A stretch of DNA of 9,136 nucleotides from Spartobacteria bacterium UBA6821 (GCA_002452515.1 DKEN01000140.1:1-9136), one strand, 5' to 3'; numbered from the stretch's first letter, positions 1 to 6,253 are shown. The notes: generated from the letters alone by a model not told the origin. Numbers and translations: made by a program.

Positions 1-842
1 CCGGCAAAGAAGCAGAGTGCCTGTCCTTCGCGTGTCAGGCGGGTGCGTCCAGCGGAGAGGCGCACGCGGGCCTTTGGCAGCATGATTCGGGTGGTGGCGA
101 TCAGACGGACAAGCTCGAAAATATCGACGACAGGCTGTTCCTCCAGCGGTGTTCCGGGCATCGACATGAGGCAGTTGATAGGGACGCTCTCGGGCGGCGG
201 ATTGAATCCGCAGAGCACTTCGAGCATGCGGAGGCGGTCGCGTTCCGTCTCACCCATGCCGATGATGCCCCCGCAGCAGACGGCCATGCCCGCCTTTTGG
301 ACGGAGGAGATGGTACCGAGTCGATCTTCAAACGTATGACTGGTGACGATCTGGGGATAAAATTCCGGTGAGGTGTCGATATTGTGATTGTACGCGGTGA
401 CACCTGCCTCCTTGAGCTGGCGGGCCTCTTCGTCGCCGAGTTGGCCGAGGGTGACACAGACTTCCATCCCGAGCTTGCTGACCTCGCGGACGGTTTCGAG
501 CATGGAGTTGAAGCGGCTGTCGCCCGACTTCACCCCTTTCCATGCGGCACCCATGCAGAAGCGCGTGGTGCCGCTCTCCCTGGCCTGTTTGGCCACGGGG
601 AGGATGTCATCGCAGGTCATGAGTTTCCCGGCCTTGACTCCGGTATTGTAGCGGGCGCTCTGGGCGCAGTAGGAGCAATCCTCGCTACAACCGCCGGTTT
701 TCACACTCAGCAGGGTACAGAGCTGAACATTGTCCTCATCCCAGTTTTGCAGATGAATGGAGCGAGAACGCTGGAGGAGGTCGAAGAACGGGGTGCGGTA
801 GATTTCCTCGATCTGGGCAATGGTGACGGGATGAGTGCTCAC
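1..842 (-). CDS. bioB: Biotin synthase BioB (partial, C-terminus beyond window edge)
   Basis: BioB is a radical-SAM enzyme that inserts sulfur into dethiobiotin, the last step of biotin synthesis. The 280 complete residues visible align throughout with the E. coli enzyme as I recall it. The [4Fe-4S]/SAM motif C-SED-C-SY-C is at residues 52, 56 and 59. The expected [2Fe-2S] ligands are C96 (TRFCMGAAWK), C129 (MEVCVTLG), C189 (VCCGGIIGMGE) and R261 (VRLSAGR). YNHNIDTSPEFY and PPESVPIN are also typical. The family is about 330-350 residues, so roughly 50-70 residues lie off the left edge. The start is a GTG at 842, the only plausible initiator downstream of an in-frame TAG; no clear ribosome binding site precedes it. 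It lies 81 bases downstream of rnr on the same strand; no terminator is evident between them. No other bio gene is visible. Confidence 0.97.
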   Translation of the reverse strand, partial: MSTHPVTIAQIEEIYRTPFFDLLQRSRSIHLQNWDEDNVQLCTLLSVKTGGCSEDCSYCAQSARYNTGVKAGKLMTCDDILPVAKQARESGTTRFCMGAAWKGVKSGDSRFNSMLETVREVSKLGMEVCVTLGQLGDEEARQLKEAGVTAYNHNIDTSPEFYPQIVTSHTFEDRLGTISSVQKAGMAVCCGGIIGMGETERDRLRMLEVLCGFNPPPESVPINCLMSMPGTPLEEQPVVDIFELVRLIATTRIMLPKARVRLSAGRTRLTREGQALCFFA

Positions 843-923
843 GATTCGTGAAGTCTATGCAAAGGATGCCCTCGGGGCCAAGTGTGCAAAAACCTAGCGG
901 CGCGATACCATCACGCCCGACAT

Positions 924-3290
924 TCACACCCTTGGATCCTGCCGGGGATCAAAGCGCGCCGGATTTTTCCTTTCCGGCCTTTGCGGCTGGCTCTCCCGGG
1001 TCAGCCGGAAATCGATCTGCTGCTTGAAGTTGTCGACACGCGCCACCTGCACACGCAGGAGATCGCCCGCCTTGAGCACGCGCCCCGAATGTTTTCCGAT
1101 CAGTCGGGAGCGCGTGGCGTCGAAGTGGTAGAAGTCATCGTCCATCGTCGAAACCGGAACGAGGCCGGTCATCATTGAATCGGGCAGTTCGACAAGCAGA
1201 CCGTAGTTACGAGCCTCGATCACGCGGGCATCGAAGCTCGGCACCTCACCCCCCTTTTCAGGGGCGGCTGCCAGTTCGGCGAAATATTCGAGCTTCTTGA
1301 TGCGCACCGATTCCTTCTCCGCATCCGCGGCGGTGCGCTCCGTGGTGGAGAGATGTTCGCAGAGCGAGCCGAGATCGGTCGAGGCGGGGCCTTTTAGTTT
1401 GGCATTGAGATCGCGGGCCAGGGCCCGGTGCGTGACGAGATCGGCATACCGCCGGATGGGACTCGTGAAGTGGCTGTAATCATTCTTGGAGAGACCGTAG
1501 TGGCCGAGAGGATCGGGAGAGTAACGGGCGCGTTTGAGACTCTTGAGAAGACCAATCTTCAGAGCGCTCGCATACGGTTTTCCCTTGAGACCGTCGAGGA
1601 GCCGCTGAAGTTCGGGACGATGTCCGAGATCGCCTGCTTTGACGCCATACGTGGCGGCGAGTTCCCGGTACTCGTCAAGTTTTTCGGGGTCTGGTTTCTC
1701 GTGAATCCGATAGATATTCGGCTGGTTGCGCCGTTTGAGATGGCGCGCCACGAGTTCGTTGGCCAGGAGCATCAACTCCTCGATGAGCTGATGAGAGATG
1801 TCATTTTCGACCAGTTCCAGCCGGACGGGACGACCATCGGAATCAAGCCAGACCTTGACCTCGGGCATTTCCAGATCAAGGGCACCACCGGCAAAGCGGC
1901 GCTTGCGCAGTGTGGAGGAGCAATCCCAGGCCGCGTGGACACGCCTTCCCGCTTCGTCCTTCGGCGGAGCCTGGAGCAGGGCAAATGCCTGCCGGTACGT
2001 GAGGCGGGCCATGCTCCGAATGATGGAGCGGCCGAAGCGAACAGAGCGGATCGACCCGTCGCGATTGATCGAGGCAAAGACGCTGAAGGCCAGACGATCC
2101 TCGTCGGGACGCAGGCTGCAGAGGCCGTTGCTGAGATTTTCCGGAAGCATCGGAATGACCCGGTCGGCAAGATAGACGCTGTTGCCGCGCTTGCGGGCCT
2201 CCTTGTCAAGAGGGGTCCCCGGCATCACGTAGTGAGAGACATCGGCGATATGCACCGAGACATCCCACCCGGAGTCGGTCGGCTGCACTTCGATAGCATC
2301 GTCAAAGTCGCGGGCGTCGTCGGGATCGATGGTGATGATCGGGTGATCCCGCAGATCCTCACGACCTTCCAGATCGGCTTCGGTGACCCGACTGCCAAAC
2401 TGTTTAGCCTCGACCGCCACCGGCTCGGGGAACTCTTGCGGAAGCCCGTGCTTGTGAATGACCGAGAGCATGTCGATGCCGGGGGCACCCGCAGGGCCGA
2501 GGATCTGCACGATGTGACCCTCGGGGTTCACATGGCTGTTTTCCCAGCGGTCGAGTTGAGCCACCACCTTGTCACCGGGACGACCTCCCTTGGCATCAGG
2601 GACATAGAGACTGCGGGGGAAGCGCGGATCATCGGCGACGACGTGGAAAAAGTTTTTGGTGCGTTGAAGCGTGCCGACAATCGGGGCATCAGCCCTCTCG
2701 ACAACGCGGACGATTTTTCCCTCAATCCTTCCGTCCCGACGGGCGCGTCCGTGGTCGCGAGGATCGCGGAACAGGCGTGCGACGACTTTGTCGCCGTGAA
2801 GCGCGGTCTCGAGATGATCCGAGGAGATGAAGAGATCTTTTCCTCCCTGGTCTTCGGCCAGCACATGCCCGGAGCCACCCGCGTGAATTTGAAGCTTGCC
2901 GGTGAAGAGATCAGCCGCCTGCGGCACGATGTAGTGATCCCTTCTGACGCGGGCCAGCTTCCCGTCGCGTTCCAGCGCGGAGAGAGTCCGGGTGAGTGCC
3001 GGGAAATCATCCCGGGGGATTTGCAGGGCTTGGGCAATCGCTGGGGCGGACAGCGGATCGGTTGCCAGCAGTTTCAGGATCGCGCCCTCAAGAGGCTGAT
3101 CATCCTGCTGCCGGGCCGGTCTCGCAGGCTTGAAGCGGTGCTTCTGCGAGGGACGGGATTGTTGGGAAAATTTCTTGCCTGAATCGGCGACTTTTTTATC
3201 GCCCGGTTTCCTGTTCGCGGAACGGGGGGCCTTTCCCGAGGGAGAATGGCCAGTCGGATTTTTGGCACCTTGCGGATTTTTCTTGGGCAC
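924..3290 (-). CDS. rnr: Ribonuclease R (3'-5' exoribonuclease, RNB family)
   Basis: RNase R is a processive hydrolytic exoribonuclease that degrades structured RNA and helps mRNA and rRNA turnover. From the GTG at 3290 the protein is 788 residues (E. coli 813). Domains in order: a lysine/serine-rich basic N-terminal tail; a winged-helix-like segment at about 67-122; two cold-shock/OB domains at about 127-173 and 198-268; the RNB catalytic domain at about 313-640; and a C-terminal S1 domain at about 684-765, followed by a basic tail. Metal-binding aspartates are in IDPDDARDFDDAI (D322, D328, D330, D331); the second signature is YSHFTSPIRRYADL at about 605. The frame stays open to another GTG at 3356, adding 22 residues. 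That start would lie only 16 bases from the divergent pilin ATG, and neither GTG has a good ribosome binding site. I prefer 3290, but 3356 is possible. Confidence 0.96.
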   Translation of the reverse strand: MPKKNPQGAKNPTGHSPSGKAPRSANRKPGDKKVADSGKKFSQQSRPSQKHRFKPARPARQQDDQPLEGAILKLLATDPLSAPAIAQALQIPRDDFPALTRTLSALERDGKLARVRRDHYIVPQAADLFTGKLQIHAGGSGHVLAEDQGGKDLFISSDHLETALHGDKVVARLFRDPRDHGRARRDGRIEGKIVRVVERADAPIVGTLQRTKNFFHVVADDPRFPRSLYVPDAKGGRPGDKVVAQLDRWENSHVNPEGHIVQILGPAGAPGIDMLSVIHKHGLPQEFPEPVAVEAKQFGSRVTEADLEGREDLRDHPIITIDPDDARDFDDAIEVQPTDSGWDVSVHIADVSHYVMPGTPLDKEARKRGNSVYLADRVIPMLPENLSNGLCSLRPDEDRLAFSVFASINRDGSIRSVRFGRSIIRSMARLTYRQAFALLQAPPKDEAGRRVHAAWDCSSTLRKRRFAGGALDLEMPEVKVWLDSDGRPVRLELVENDISHQLIEELMLLANELVARHLKRRNQPNIYRIHEKPDPEKLDEYRELAATYGVKAGDLGHRPELQRLLDGLKGKPYASALKIGLLKSLKRARYSPDPLGHYGLSKNDYSHFTSPIRRYADLVTHRALARDLNAKLKGPASTDLGSLCEHLSTTERTAADAEKESVRIKKLEYFAELAAAPEKGGEVPSFDARVIEARNYGLLVELPDSMMTGLVPVSTMDDDFYHFDATRSRLIGKHSGRVLKAGDLLRVQVARVDNFKQQIDFRLTRESQPQRPERKNPARFDPRQDPRV

Positions 3291-3339
3291 AGGGGCACCA
3301 TTAACCGCTTTAGCCGCAGAGCAAAGAAAGAAAATGCTT

Positions 3340-3356
3340 GTGCCTGATCTTGGCAC
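3340..3356. promoter_or_regulatory. Inverted repeat in the rnr/pilin divergent spacer
   Basis: The arms GTGCC (3340-3344) and GGCAC (3352-3356) are separated by 7 bases and end just before the GAGGA ribosome binding site of the prepilin gene. It could be an operator between two divergent promoters or a hairpin in the pilin 5' leader. The arms are only 5 bp, so chance is not excluded. Confidence 0.3.
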
Positions 3357-3372
3357 GAGGAAAGTAATTGCT

Positions 3373-3948
3373 ATGCATCACTCCTCCCCGAATAAATCCG
3401 TCAGAACACCTTCCTTGAAGCAGCGTTCCTTGCAGGCCTTCACCCTGATCGAGCTTCTCGTGGTCATCGCGATCATCGCGATTCTTGCCTCCCTCCTCAT
3501 GCCCGCGATGAGCAGCGCCATGAATTCTGCCAAGAAGACCACGGCGAAGCAGCAGGCCACGAGTATCGCCACGGCCATCACGGGCTACGAAACCGAATAC
3601 GGACGGCTTCCCACCAATTCGGGGGGAAGTAATGTGGATTCCACGCTCGTGCTCACACTCTGTTCGACCAATGATACCAATGGGAATCCGCGCGGGCTGA
3701 TTTTCATGGAGGCATCCTCATGGAAGCAGGGTAAGGGTGGCACCAATAGCGCTGGTTTTGCTGACCCGTTTGGCTCCACAAACATTTACTTCGTGGCTCT
3801 GGACACAAATTATGTGAATTCGATTACGGTACCCACTCAGGTCTCTCCAGGTGGTACGATCACCATGACAAACCTGACCAAGCATGTGGGAGTCTGGACG
3901 GTCTGGACAAACAAAACCCAGATCAACCTCATCGACTCCTGGGATTAA
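3373..3948 (+). CDS. Prepilin-type (type II secretion/type IV pilin-like) protein
   Basis: The protein has 191 residues. Residues 1-22 form a basic leader that ends before a classic prepilin peptidase/methylation site, AFTLIELL, with the conserved glutamate five residues after the phenylalanine. The hydrophobic helix VVIAIIAILASLLMPAM follows. This is the N-terminal architecture of type IV pilins and type II secretion pseudopilins, processed by a PilD-type peptidase at the inner membrane. The remainder (ATAITGYETEYGRLPTNSGG and onward) resembles the many GspG/PulG-like proteins of Verrucomicrobia and Planctomycetes. The family is large, so the exact role cannot be assigned. The leader residue before the cleavage site is Ala (QAF) rather than the usual Gly. 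The ATG at 3373 is preceded by GAGGA at 3357-3361, 11 bases away; the longer in-frame extension to 3130 overlaps rnr and lacks homology. It diverges from rnr and ends 10 bases before tRNA-Gly. Confidence 0.88.
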   Translation: MHHSSPNKSVRTPSLKQRSLQAFTLIELLVVIAIIAILASLLMPAMSSAMNSAKKTTAKQQATSIATAITGYETEYGRLPTNSGGSNVDSTLVLTLCSTNDTNGNPRGLIFMEASSWKQGKGGTNSAGFADPFGSTNIYFVALDTNYVNSITVPTQVSPGGTITMTNLTKHVGVWTVWTNKTQINLIDSWD

Positions 3949-3958
3949 GTTTCAAACT

Positions 3959-4032
3959 GCGGGTGTGGTTCAATGGTAGAATGTGGGCTTCCCAAGCCTG
4001 AGACGGGGGTTCGATTCCCCTCACCCGCTCCA
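3959..4032 (+). tRNA. tRNA-Gly (anticodon CCC)
   Basis: A complete cloverleaf is visible. The acceptor stem is GCGGGTG/CACCCGC (3959-3965 with 4022-4028). The D arm is GTTC/GAAT. The anticodon stem is TGGGC/GCCTG with loop TTCCCAA, so the anticodon is CCC, reading GGG glycine codons. The T arm is GGGGG/CCCCT with loop TTCGATT. The discriminator is T and CCA is encoded (4030-4032). It follows the prepilin gene by 10 bases with no visible terminator between them. Its 3' half is repeated in degenerate form about 2 kb downstream, indicating use as an integration site. Confidence 0.96.
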
Positions 4033-4034
4033 CT
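3988..4034 (+). repeat. attL-like direct repeat (3' half of tRNA-Gly)
   Basis: This segment runs from the anticodon loop to just past the encoded CCA. It is matched by the broken copy at 6004-6130: an 18-base identity CCCAAGCCTGAGACGGGG, then TTCGATT, then CCCCTCACC and GCTCCACT. Tyrosine recombinases commonly use the anticodon-to-3'-end part of tRNA genes as attachment site, and integration restores an intact tRNA, as seen here. The repeat is seen directly; its role as att is inferred. Confidence 0.65.
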
Positions 4035-4037
4035 CTG

Positions 4038-4104
4038 TAACTCATTTAAAAACAACGAGTTAGGCATATAAAAAAGCTGGGTGTAACCCAGGGTGTAACT
4101 TTTT
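4038..4104 (+). terminator. Inverted repeats downstream of tRNA-Gly, possible terminator
   Basis: Two stems follow the tRNA. TAACTC (4038-4043) pairs with GAGTTA (4057-4062). A perfect 6-bp hairpin with a 3-base loop follows, CTGGGT/ACCCAG (4077-4091), with five T residues at 4100-4104, eight bases after the stem. The T run is short and distant, so termination is uncertain. The second stem overlaps a near-tandem repeat of GGGTGTAAC (4079-4087 and 4091-4099), which could instead be recombinase arm sites. Confidence 0.35.
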
Positions 4105-4202
4105 CGATTTCCTTAAAAAAAAGTAGACCTGACCAAGCCATCAGGCACCACCTTTTGTGTAGCAGAGAATTTTTTGGATGAGCTTTTCATGGTGATCAAA
4201 AA

Positions 4203-4742
4203 TCACCCAAGACGCCTCCTCCCGTGGATGGCTTCCTTCCCAAAACCATCCCCAGCGTACCATGTGGCAATTCCCACTTTTGTATCCAACACGATGTGGT
4301 TGGGAATGTCTGTCTCAAGCGACTTTCCTTCCGGTGATCCGGGATTAAAACACCAACTCCTCCCAATCTGGTCGGAAAAACTCCCTTTGTAGGGCTGTCT
4401 GTGCAGATGTCCCGAGAGCACCCAATCGGGCTGATACTTCCGTATCATCCTCGTTGCAGCACCGCTTCCCAATTGGCCACCGACCAAAGTAGCTCTAGGA
4501 GGCTCGTGATTCAGGACAACCCAAGGGGCACCTGATGCCTCTCTCAATTCTCTGCCCTGTTCCCAAAGAGACTCAATATACTTTGAGCATTTATTGCCAT
4601 AGTCGTACGTCAGCGTGGTGACGACGAGTTGGCCAAAGGACTTGCTCAACTTCTTCTGGAAAGGATGGTCGGAGAGGGCTATCTTAAAGTTATCTCTAAG
4701 CCAGCCAAAAATGGGCGCTCTGAACCTGTGTTGCGCTACTTT
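4203..4742 (-). pseudogene. Metallophosphoesterase, N-terminally truncated
   Basis: An open frame of 179 codons has no ATG, GTG or TTG near its 5' end; the first possible initiator is a TTG at 4649. The product contains the C-terminal half of a calcineurin-like phosphoesterase fold: VVLNHEPP supplies one metal-ligand histidine, and VLSGHLHRQPYKG followed by WCFNPGSP supplies the GHxH motif and the usual following strand. The N-terminal metal-binding motifs (D-x-H, GDxxD, GNHE) that should precede these are absent, because an in-frame TGA closes the frame at 4743. A fragment lacking these residues should be inactive. Residues just inside the break (IFGWLRDNF) suggest the gene was cut rather than built as a short protein. 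It is the first gene-like unit after the tRNA, on the opposite strand. The substrate is unknown. Confidence 0.75.
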
Positions 4743-4819
4743 TCAGGTAAGCATAAATAGACTCAAGAAAACTCTTTCCTTATCTTCTCGCCTCGAAGAC
4801 TTGCTGTACCTATCAAGGG

Positions 4820-4930
4820 ATGAGTGAATTAGTGACGGCCTTGGCAATAACAGTCCCCGAACCATCGAGCTACGCTCTTTTTGGCCTCGGTGTGCTGGCT
4901 CTAATGGTTGCTGCAAGGCGGAGAGCGTAA
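4820..4930 (+). pseudogene. Orphan PEP-CTERM tail (remnant of an exosortase-substrate gene)
   Basis: The readable frame gives 36 residues. The last 26 or so are a complete PEP-CTERM sorting tail: VPEPSS, a hydrophobic helix YALFGLGVLALMVAA, and the basic end RRRA. No signal peptide or passenger domain is present; upstream in frame there is a TAA at 4754-4756. The DNA of the tail is nearly identical to the 3' end of the complete PEP-CTERM gene 566 bases downstream, including a perfect 28-base match (4851-4878 with 5417-5444). It is probably what remains of a tandem paralogue after deletion. The ATG at 4820 has no properly spaced ribosome binding site, so expression is doubtful. Confidence 0.7.
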
Positions 4931-4965
4931 AAATGCTTAAGCGATTTAGATAACAAATTATATCA

Positions 4966-5499
4966 ATGAAAAAAACTATCCTCGCTCTTGCCCTGCTTGC
5001 AGGACTCACCTCATTCGCTGGAAATGCGAAGGCTGACATTTCCTACTTTAATACTCCGCTCACGCTGAGTCCGGCCGGGGGAAGCGCATATTTTACCACA
5101 GATGGAACCTCCCTTTTCGTGAGTTCATCAGGTAATTACAGCACCGACTTGAGTTTACAAAATTATTACTCAACTCTTTATTTCAACCCTTCTTTTACTA
5201 CCTCTCCCGTTCCTTCTGGTTATGTTATTTCTTCTACCTCAACACTAACTTCATTTAATACTGCAACCCCATCGAGTGGGTATTACGGATTCGCTATCAA
5301 TCTTGGGAGTGGAAATTATGACTATGGGTGGGTGAATTTATCTGGAAGCGATTATACCGTGCTAAGTGCGGCACTGAATACCACTCCTAATCAGTCCATT
5401 TTGGCAGGGCAAACCGCAGTCCCCGAACCATCGAGCTACGCTCTCCTTGGCCTCGGTGCGCTGGCTCTAGTTATTGCGGCGAGGCCGAAGGCTGCTTAA
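4966..5499 (+). CDS. PEP-CTERM sorting domain protein, small secreted
   Basis: The protein has 177 residues. Residues 1-23 are a signal peptide (MKK, hydrophobic LALALLAGL, then AKA before the likely cleavage site). The middle, about 24-150, is rich in Ser, Thr, Tyr, Asn and Gly, beta-like, with no domain I recognise; GYYGFAINLGSGNYDYGWVNL resembles segments often seen in PEP-CTERM passengers. Residues 152-173 are the sorting signal: VPEPSS, then a hydrophobic helix. Such proteins are exported by Sec and processed by an exosortase, none of which is visible here. The tail ends ARPKAA, less basic than the usual arginine cluster, whereas the orphan tail upstream keeps RRRA. No good ribosome binding site precedes the ATG. 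A strong terminator follows 38 bases downstream. It lies inside the tRNA-flanked segment, suggesting acquisition or local shuffling. Confidence 0.88.
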   Translation: MKKTILALALLAGLTSFAGNAKADISYFNTPLTLSPAGGSAYFTTDGTSLFVSSSGNYSTDLSLQNYYSTLYFNPSFTTSPVPSGYVISSTSTLTSFNTATPSSGYYGFAINLGSGNYDYGWVNLSGSDYTVLSAALNTTPNQSILAGQTAVPEPSSYALLGLGALALVIAARPKAA

Positions 5500-5536
5500 T
5501 CAGTCTAACAAGCGATTCTAGCTTTTCAAAGAAGAC

Positions 5537-5566
5537 CCATCCACTTAACTGGGGGATGGTTTTTTT
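5537..5566 (+). terminator. Rho-independent terminator of the PEP-CTERM gene
   Basis: The stem CCATCC (5537-5542) and GGATGG (5554-5559) has an 11-base loop and is followed immediately by seven T residues (5560-5566). It begins 38 bases after the PEP-CTERM stop codon. On the other strand no T run follows the stem, so it serves the plus strand only. Confidence 0.85.
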
Positions 5567-5581
5567 GTTGTTTCCTACAAT

Positions 5582-5884
5582 CTACGCCACATTCACCTGC
5601 TGCCCGCCATTTGTGGCAACATTGAGTTGAAACACCGGGGCGCGAGTAGCTAGCAGCCTGATCCGTGCCAGTGATTCGACAGCTTTATTGAGCCTGTGAT
5701 GACCTGAAGAAAGCATTCTGTCGTTATGTTCAGTAGCCTCCATTGACCCCTGCTTGAGATTGCGGCCAAACTCCAAAAGGGCTAAGCGAAGTCGGCTAGT
5801 AACGATGTTCTCCATATGGATGCGTTCCAGAGCAGGTGCGAAATCATACCGGATTCTGTTTTCGATGCCATACCCCTGTCTCAA
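5582..5884 (-). CDS. Hypothetical protein with C-terminal GGQQVN motif
   Basis: The product is 100 residues from a TTG at 5884, or 77 residues from the ATG at 5815 (MENIVTSRLRLALL). An in-frame TGA lies 12 bases upstream of the TTG (5897-5899), so the gene may be shortened at its N-terminus. The body looks helical and charged, and the C-terminus QLNVATNGGQQVNVA is distinctive. It recalls, from general memory, uncharacterised proteins of phages and integrated elements that end in a similar ANIAxGPQQVNN-type tail; I cannot confirm homology here. There is no signal peptide or membrane helix. It converges with the PEP-CTERM gene and lies inside the tRNA-flanked segment. Function unknown. The coherent C-terminal motif argues that the frame is, or recently was, a real gene rather than a shadow. 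Confidence 0.55.
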   Translation of the reverse strand: MRQGYGIENRIRYDFAPALERIHMENIVTSRLRLALLEFGRNLKQGSMEATEHNDRMLSSGHHRLNKAVESLARIRLLATRAPVFQLNVATNGGQQVNVA

Positions 5885-6003
5885 AAAACGGTGGTATCAC
5901 GAGTCAATGAGAATTATCTGATCTTGGCGCAAATTAATGCTTAAAAACGTCTCTAAACTCATCTCGCGAAACAATTCACCGGGATGTTGTGAGGGGTAAA
6001 AAC

Positions 6004-6130
6004 CTTCCCCAAGCCTGAGACGGGGTTCGATTGCCGCACTCGCGCCCGCGAGTTGCGCCCTGACGGGCTCTGCTACGCAGAGGCTACGCCACGCTTCCCA
6101 GCGCTCGGCGTTCCCCTCACCAGCTCCACT
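6004..6130 (+). repeat. Degenerate tRNA-Gly 3' half (attR-like), interrupted by a hairpin-rich insert
   Basis: Positions 6004-6032 and 6113-6130 together reproduce tRNA-Gly from the anticodon loop through CCA, in the same orientation as the intact gene. There are a few differences: an extra C near 6007, one G missing from the G run at 6022-6025, and one substitution at 6121-6122. The 5' half of the tRNA (acceptor 5' strand, D arm) is absent upstream, so this is not a second functional tRNA. The two parts are separated by about 80 bp inserted within the T-loop/T-stem sequence. The most economical reading is an attachment-site repeat of an element integrated at tRNA-Gly, later disrupted. Confidence 0.75.
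6033..6112. repeat. 80-bp palindrome-rich insert (REP/MITE-like)
   Basis: This GC-rich insert splits the tRNA-Gly remnant, with a possible TT target duplication (6031-6032 and 6111-6112). It is almost wholly made of perfect small hairpins: ACTCGCG/CGCGAGT (6038-6053), GCCC/GGGC (6057-6068), CTCTGC/GCAGAG (6068-6082), and CGCT/AGCG (6092-6103) nested in CGCC/GGCG (6087-6110). No protein can be read with confidence. The structure fits a short interspersed palindromic element. Whether it is repeated elsewhere in the genome cannot be judged from this window. Confidence 0.6.
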
Positions 6131-6253
6131 TGATTATCAAGTAGTTACGACAGAAAAAGGAAAAGGTAGAGTCTGGGTTAGAGTGTGTTCACCAGTGTTT
6201 TTTGCGGTGAATGTGGCAAAACCTTTTTTCTGCCTCGCTATAAAAATGAGGCA
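6129..6253. promoter_or_regulatory. Cluster of inverted repeats upstream of the toxin-antitoxin-like pair
   Basis: Three inverted repeats lie between the tRNA remnant and the gene pair: CTTGA/TCAAG (6129-6141, 3-base loop), TTCACC/GGTGAA (6188-6211, 12-base loop) and TGCCTC/GAGGCA (6231-6253, 11-base loop). Antitoxins usually repress their own promoter by binding such palindromes, so one of them may be an operator; element arm sites are an alternative. An AGGAGGG motif at 6259-6265 precedes a 24-codon frame (6268-6342), but the spacing to its ATG is only two bases, so I do not call it a gene. Confidence 0.3.

Larger units (their letters stand above)
4033..6130. mobile_element. Decayed integrative element or island anchored at tRNA-Gly
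   Basis: The stretch is bounded by the tRNA-Gly 3' end and a degenerate copy of the same sequence in direct orientation. It is visibly more AT-rich than the flanking rnr and galT regions. It holds a truncated metallophosphoesterase, two PEP-CTERM sequences (one only a tail) and an unknown minus-strand gene. No integrase, excisionase, relaxase or replication gene can be read in it, so if it was an integrative element it has lost its mobility genes. The accessory character continues to about 7502, so the true island may be larger or made of two adjacent insertions. Confidence 0.55.

Noticed and set aside
384..851. Plus-strand open frame of 155 codons
   Set aside because: Antisense to bioB, which carries all cluster-ligand cysteines on the other strand.
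1428..3182. Plus-strand open frame of 584 codons
   Set aside because: It lies antisense within rnr, whose RNB and S1 signatures are unambiguous on the minus strand. The long frame is a by-product of the high-GC codon pattern, and its product shows no recognisable domain.
4174..4392. Plus-strand frame of 72 codons
   Set aside because: Antisense to the metallophosphoesterase remnant, whose NHEPP and GHLH motifs identify the coding strand.
6033..6112. CRISPR array
   Set aside because: The hairpins differ in sequence and are adjacent, without a repeated unit separated by equal spacers.
6004..6130. A second tRNA-Gly gene
   Set aside because: Only the 3' half is present, the T arm is split by about 80 bp, and there is no acceptor 5' strand or D arm upstream.
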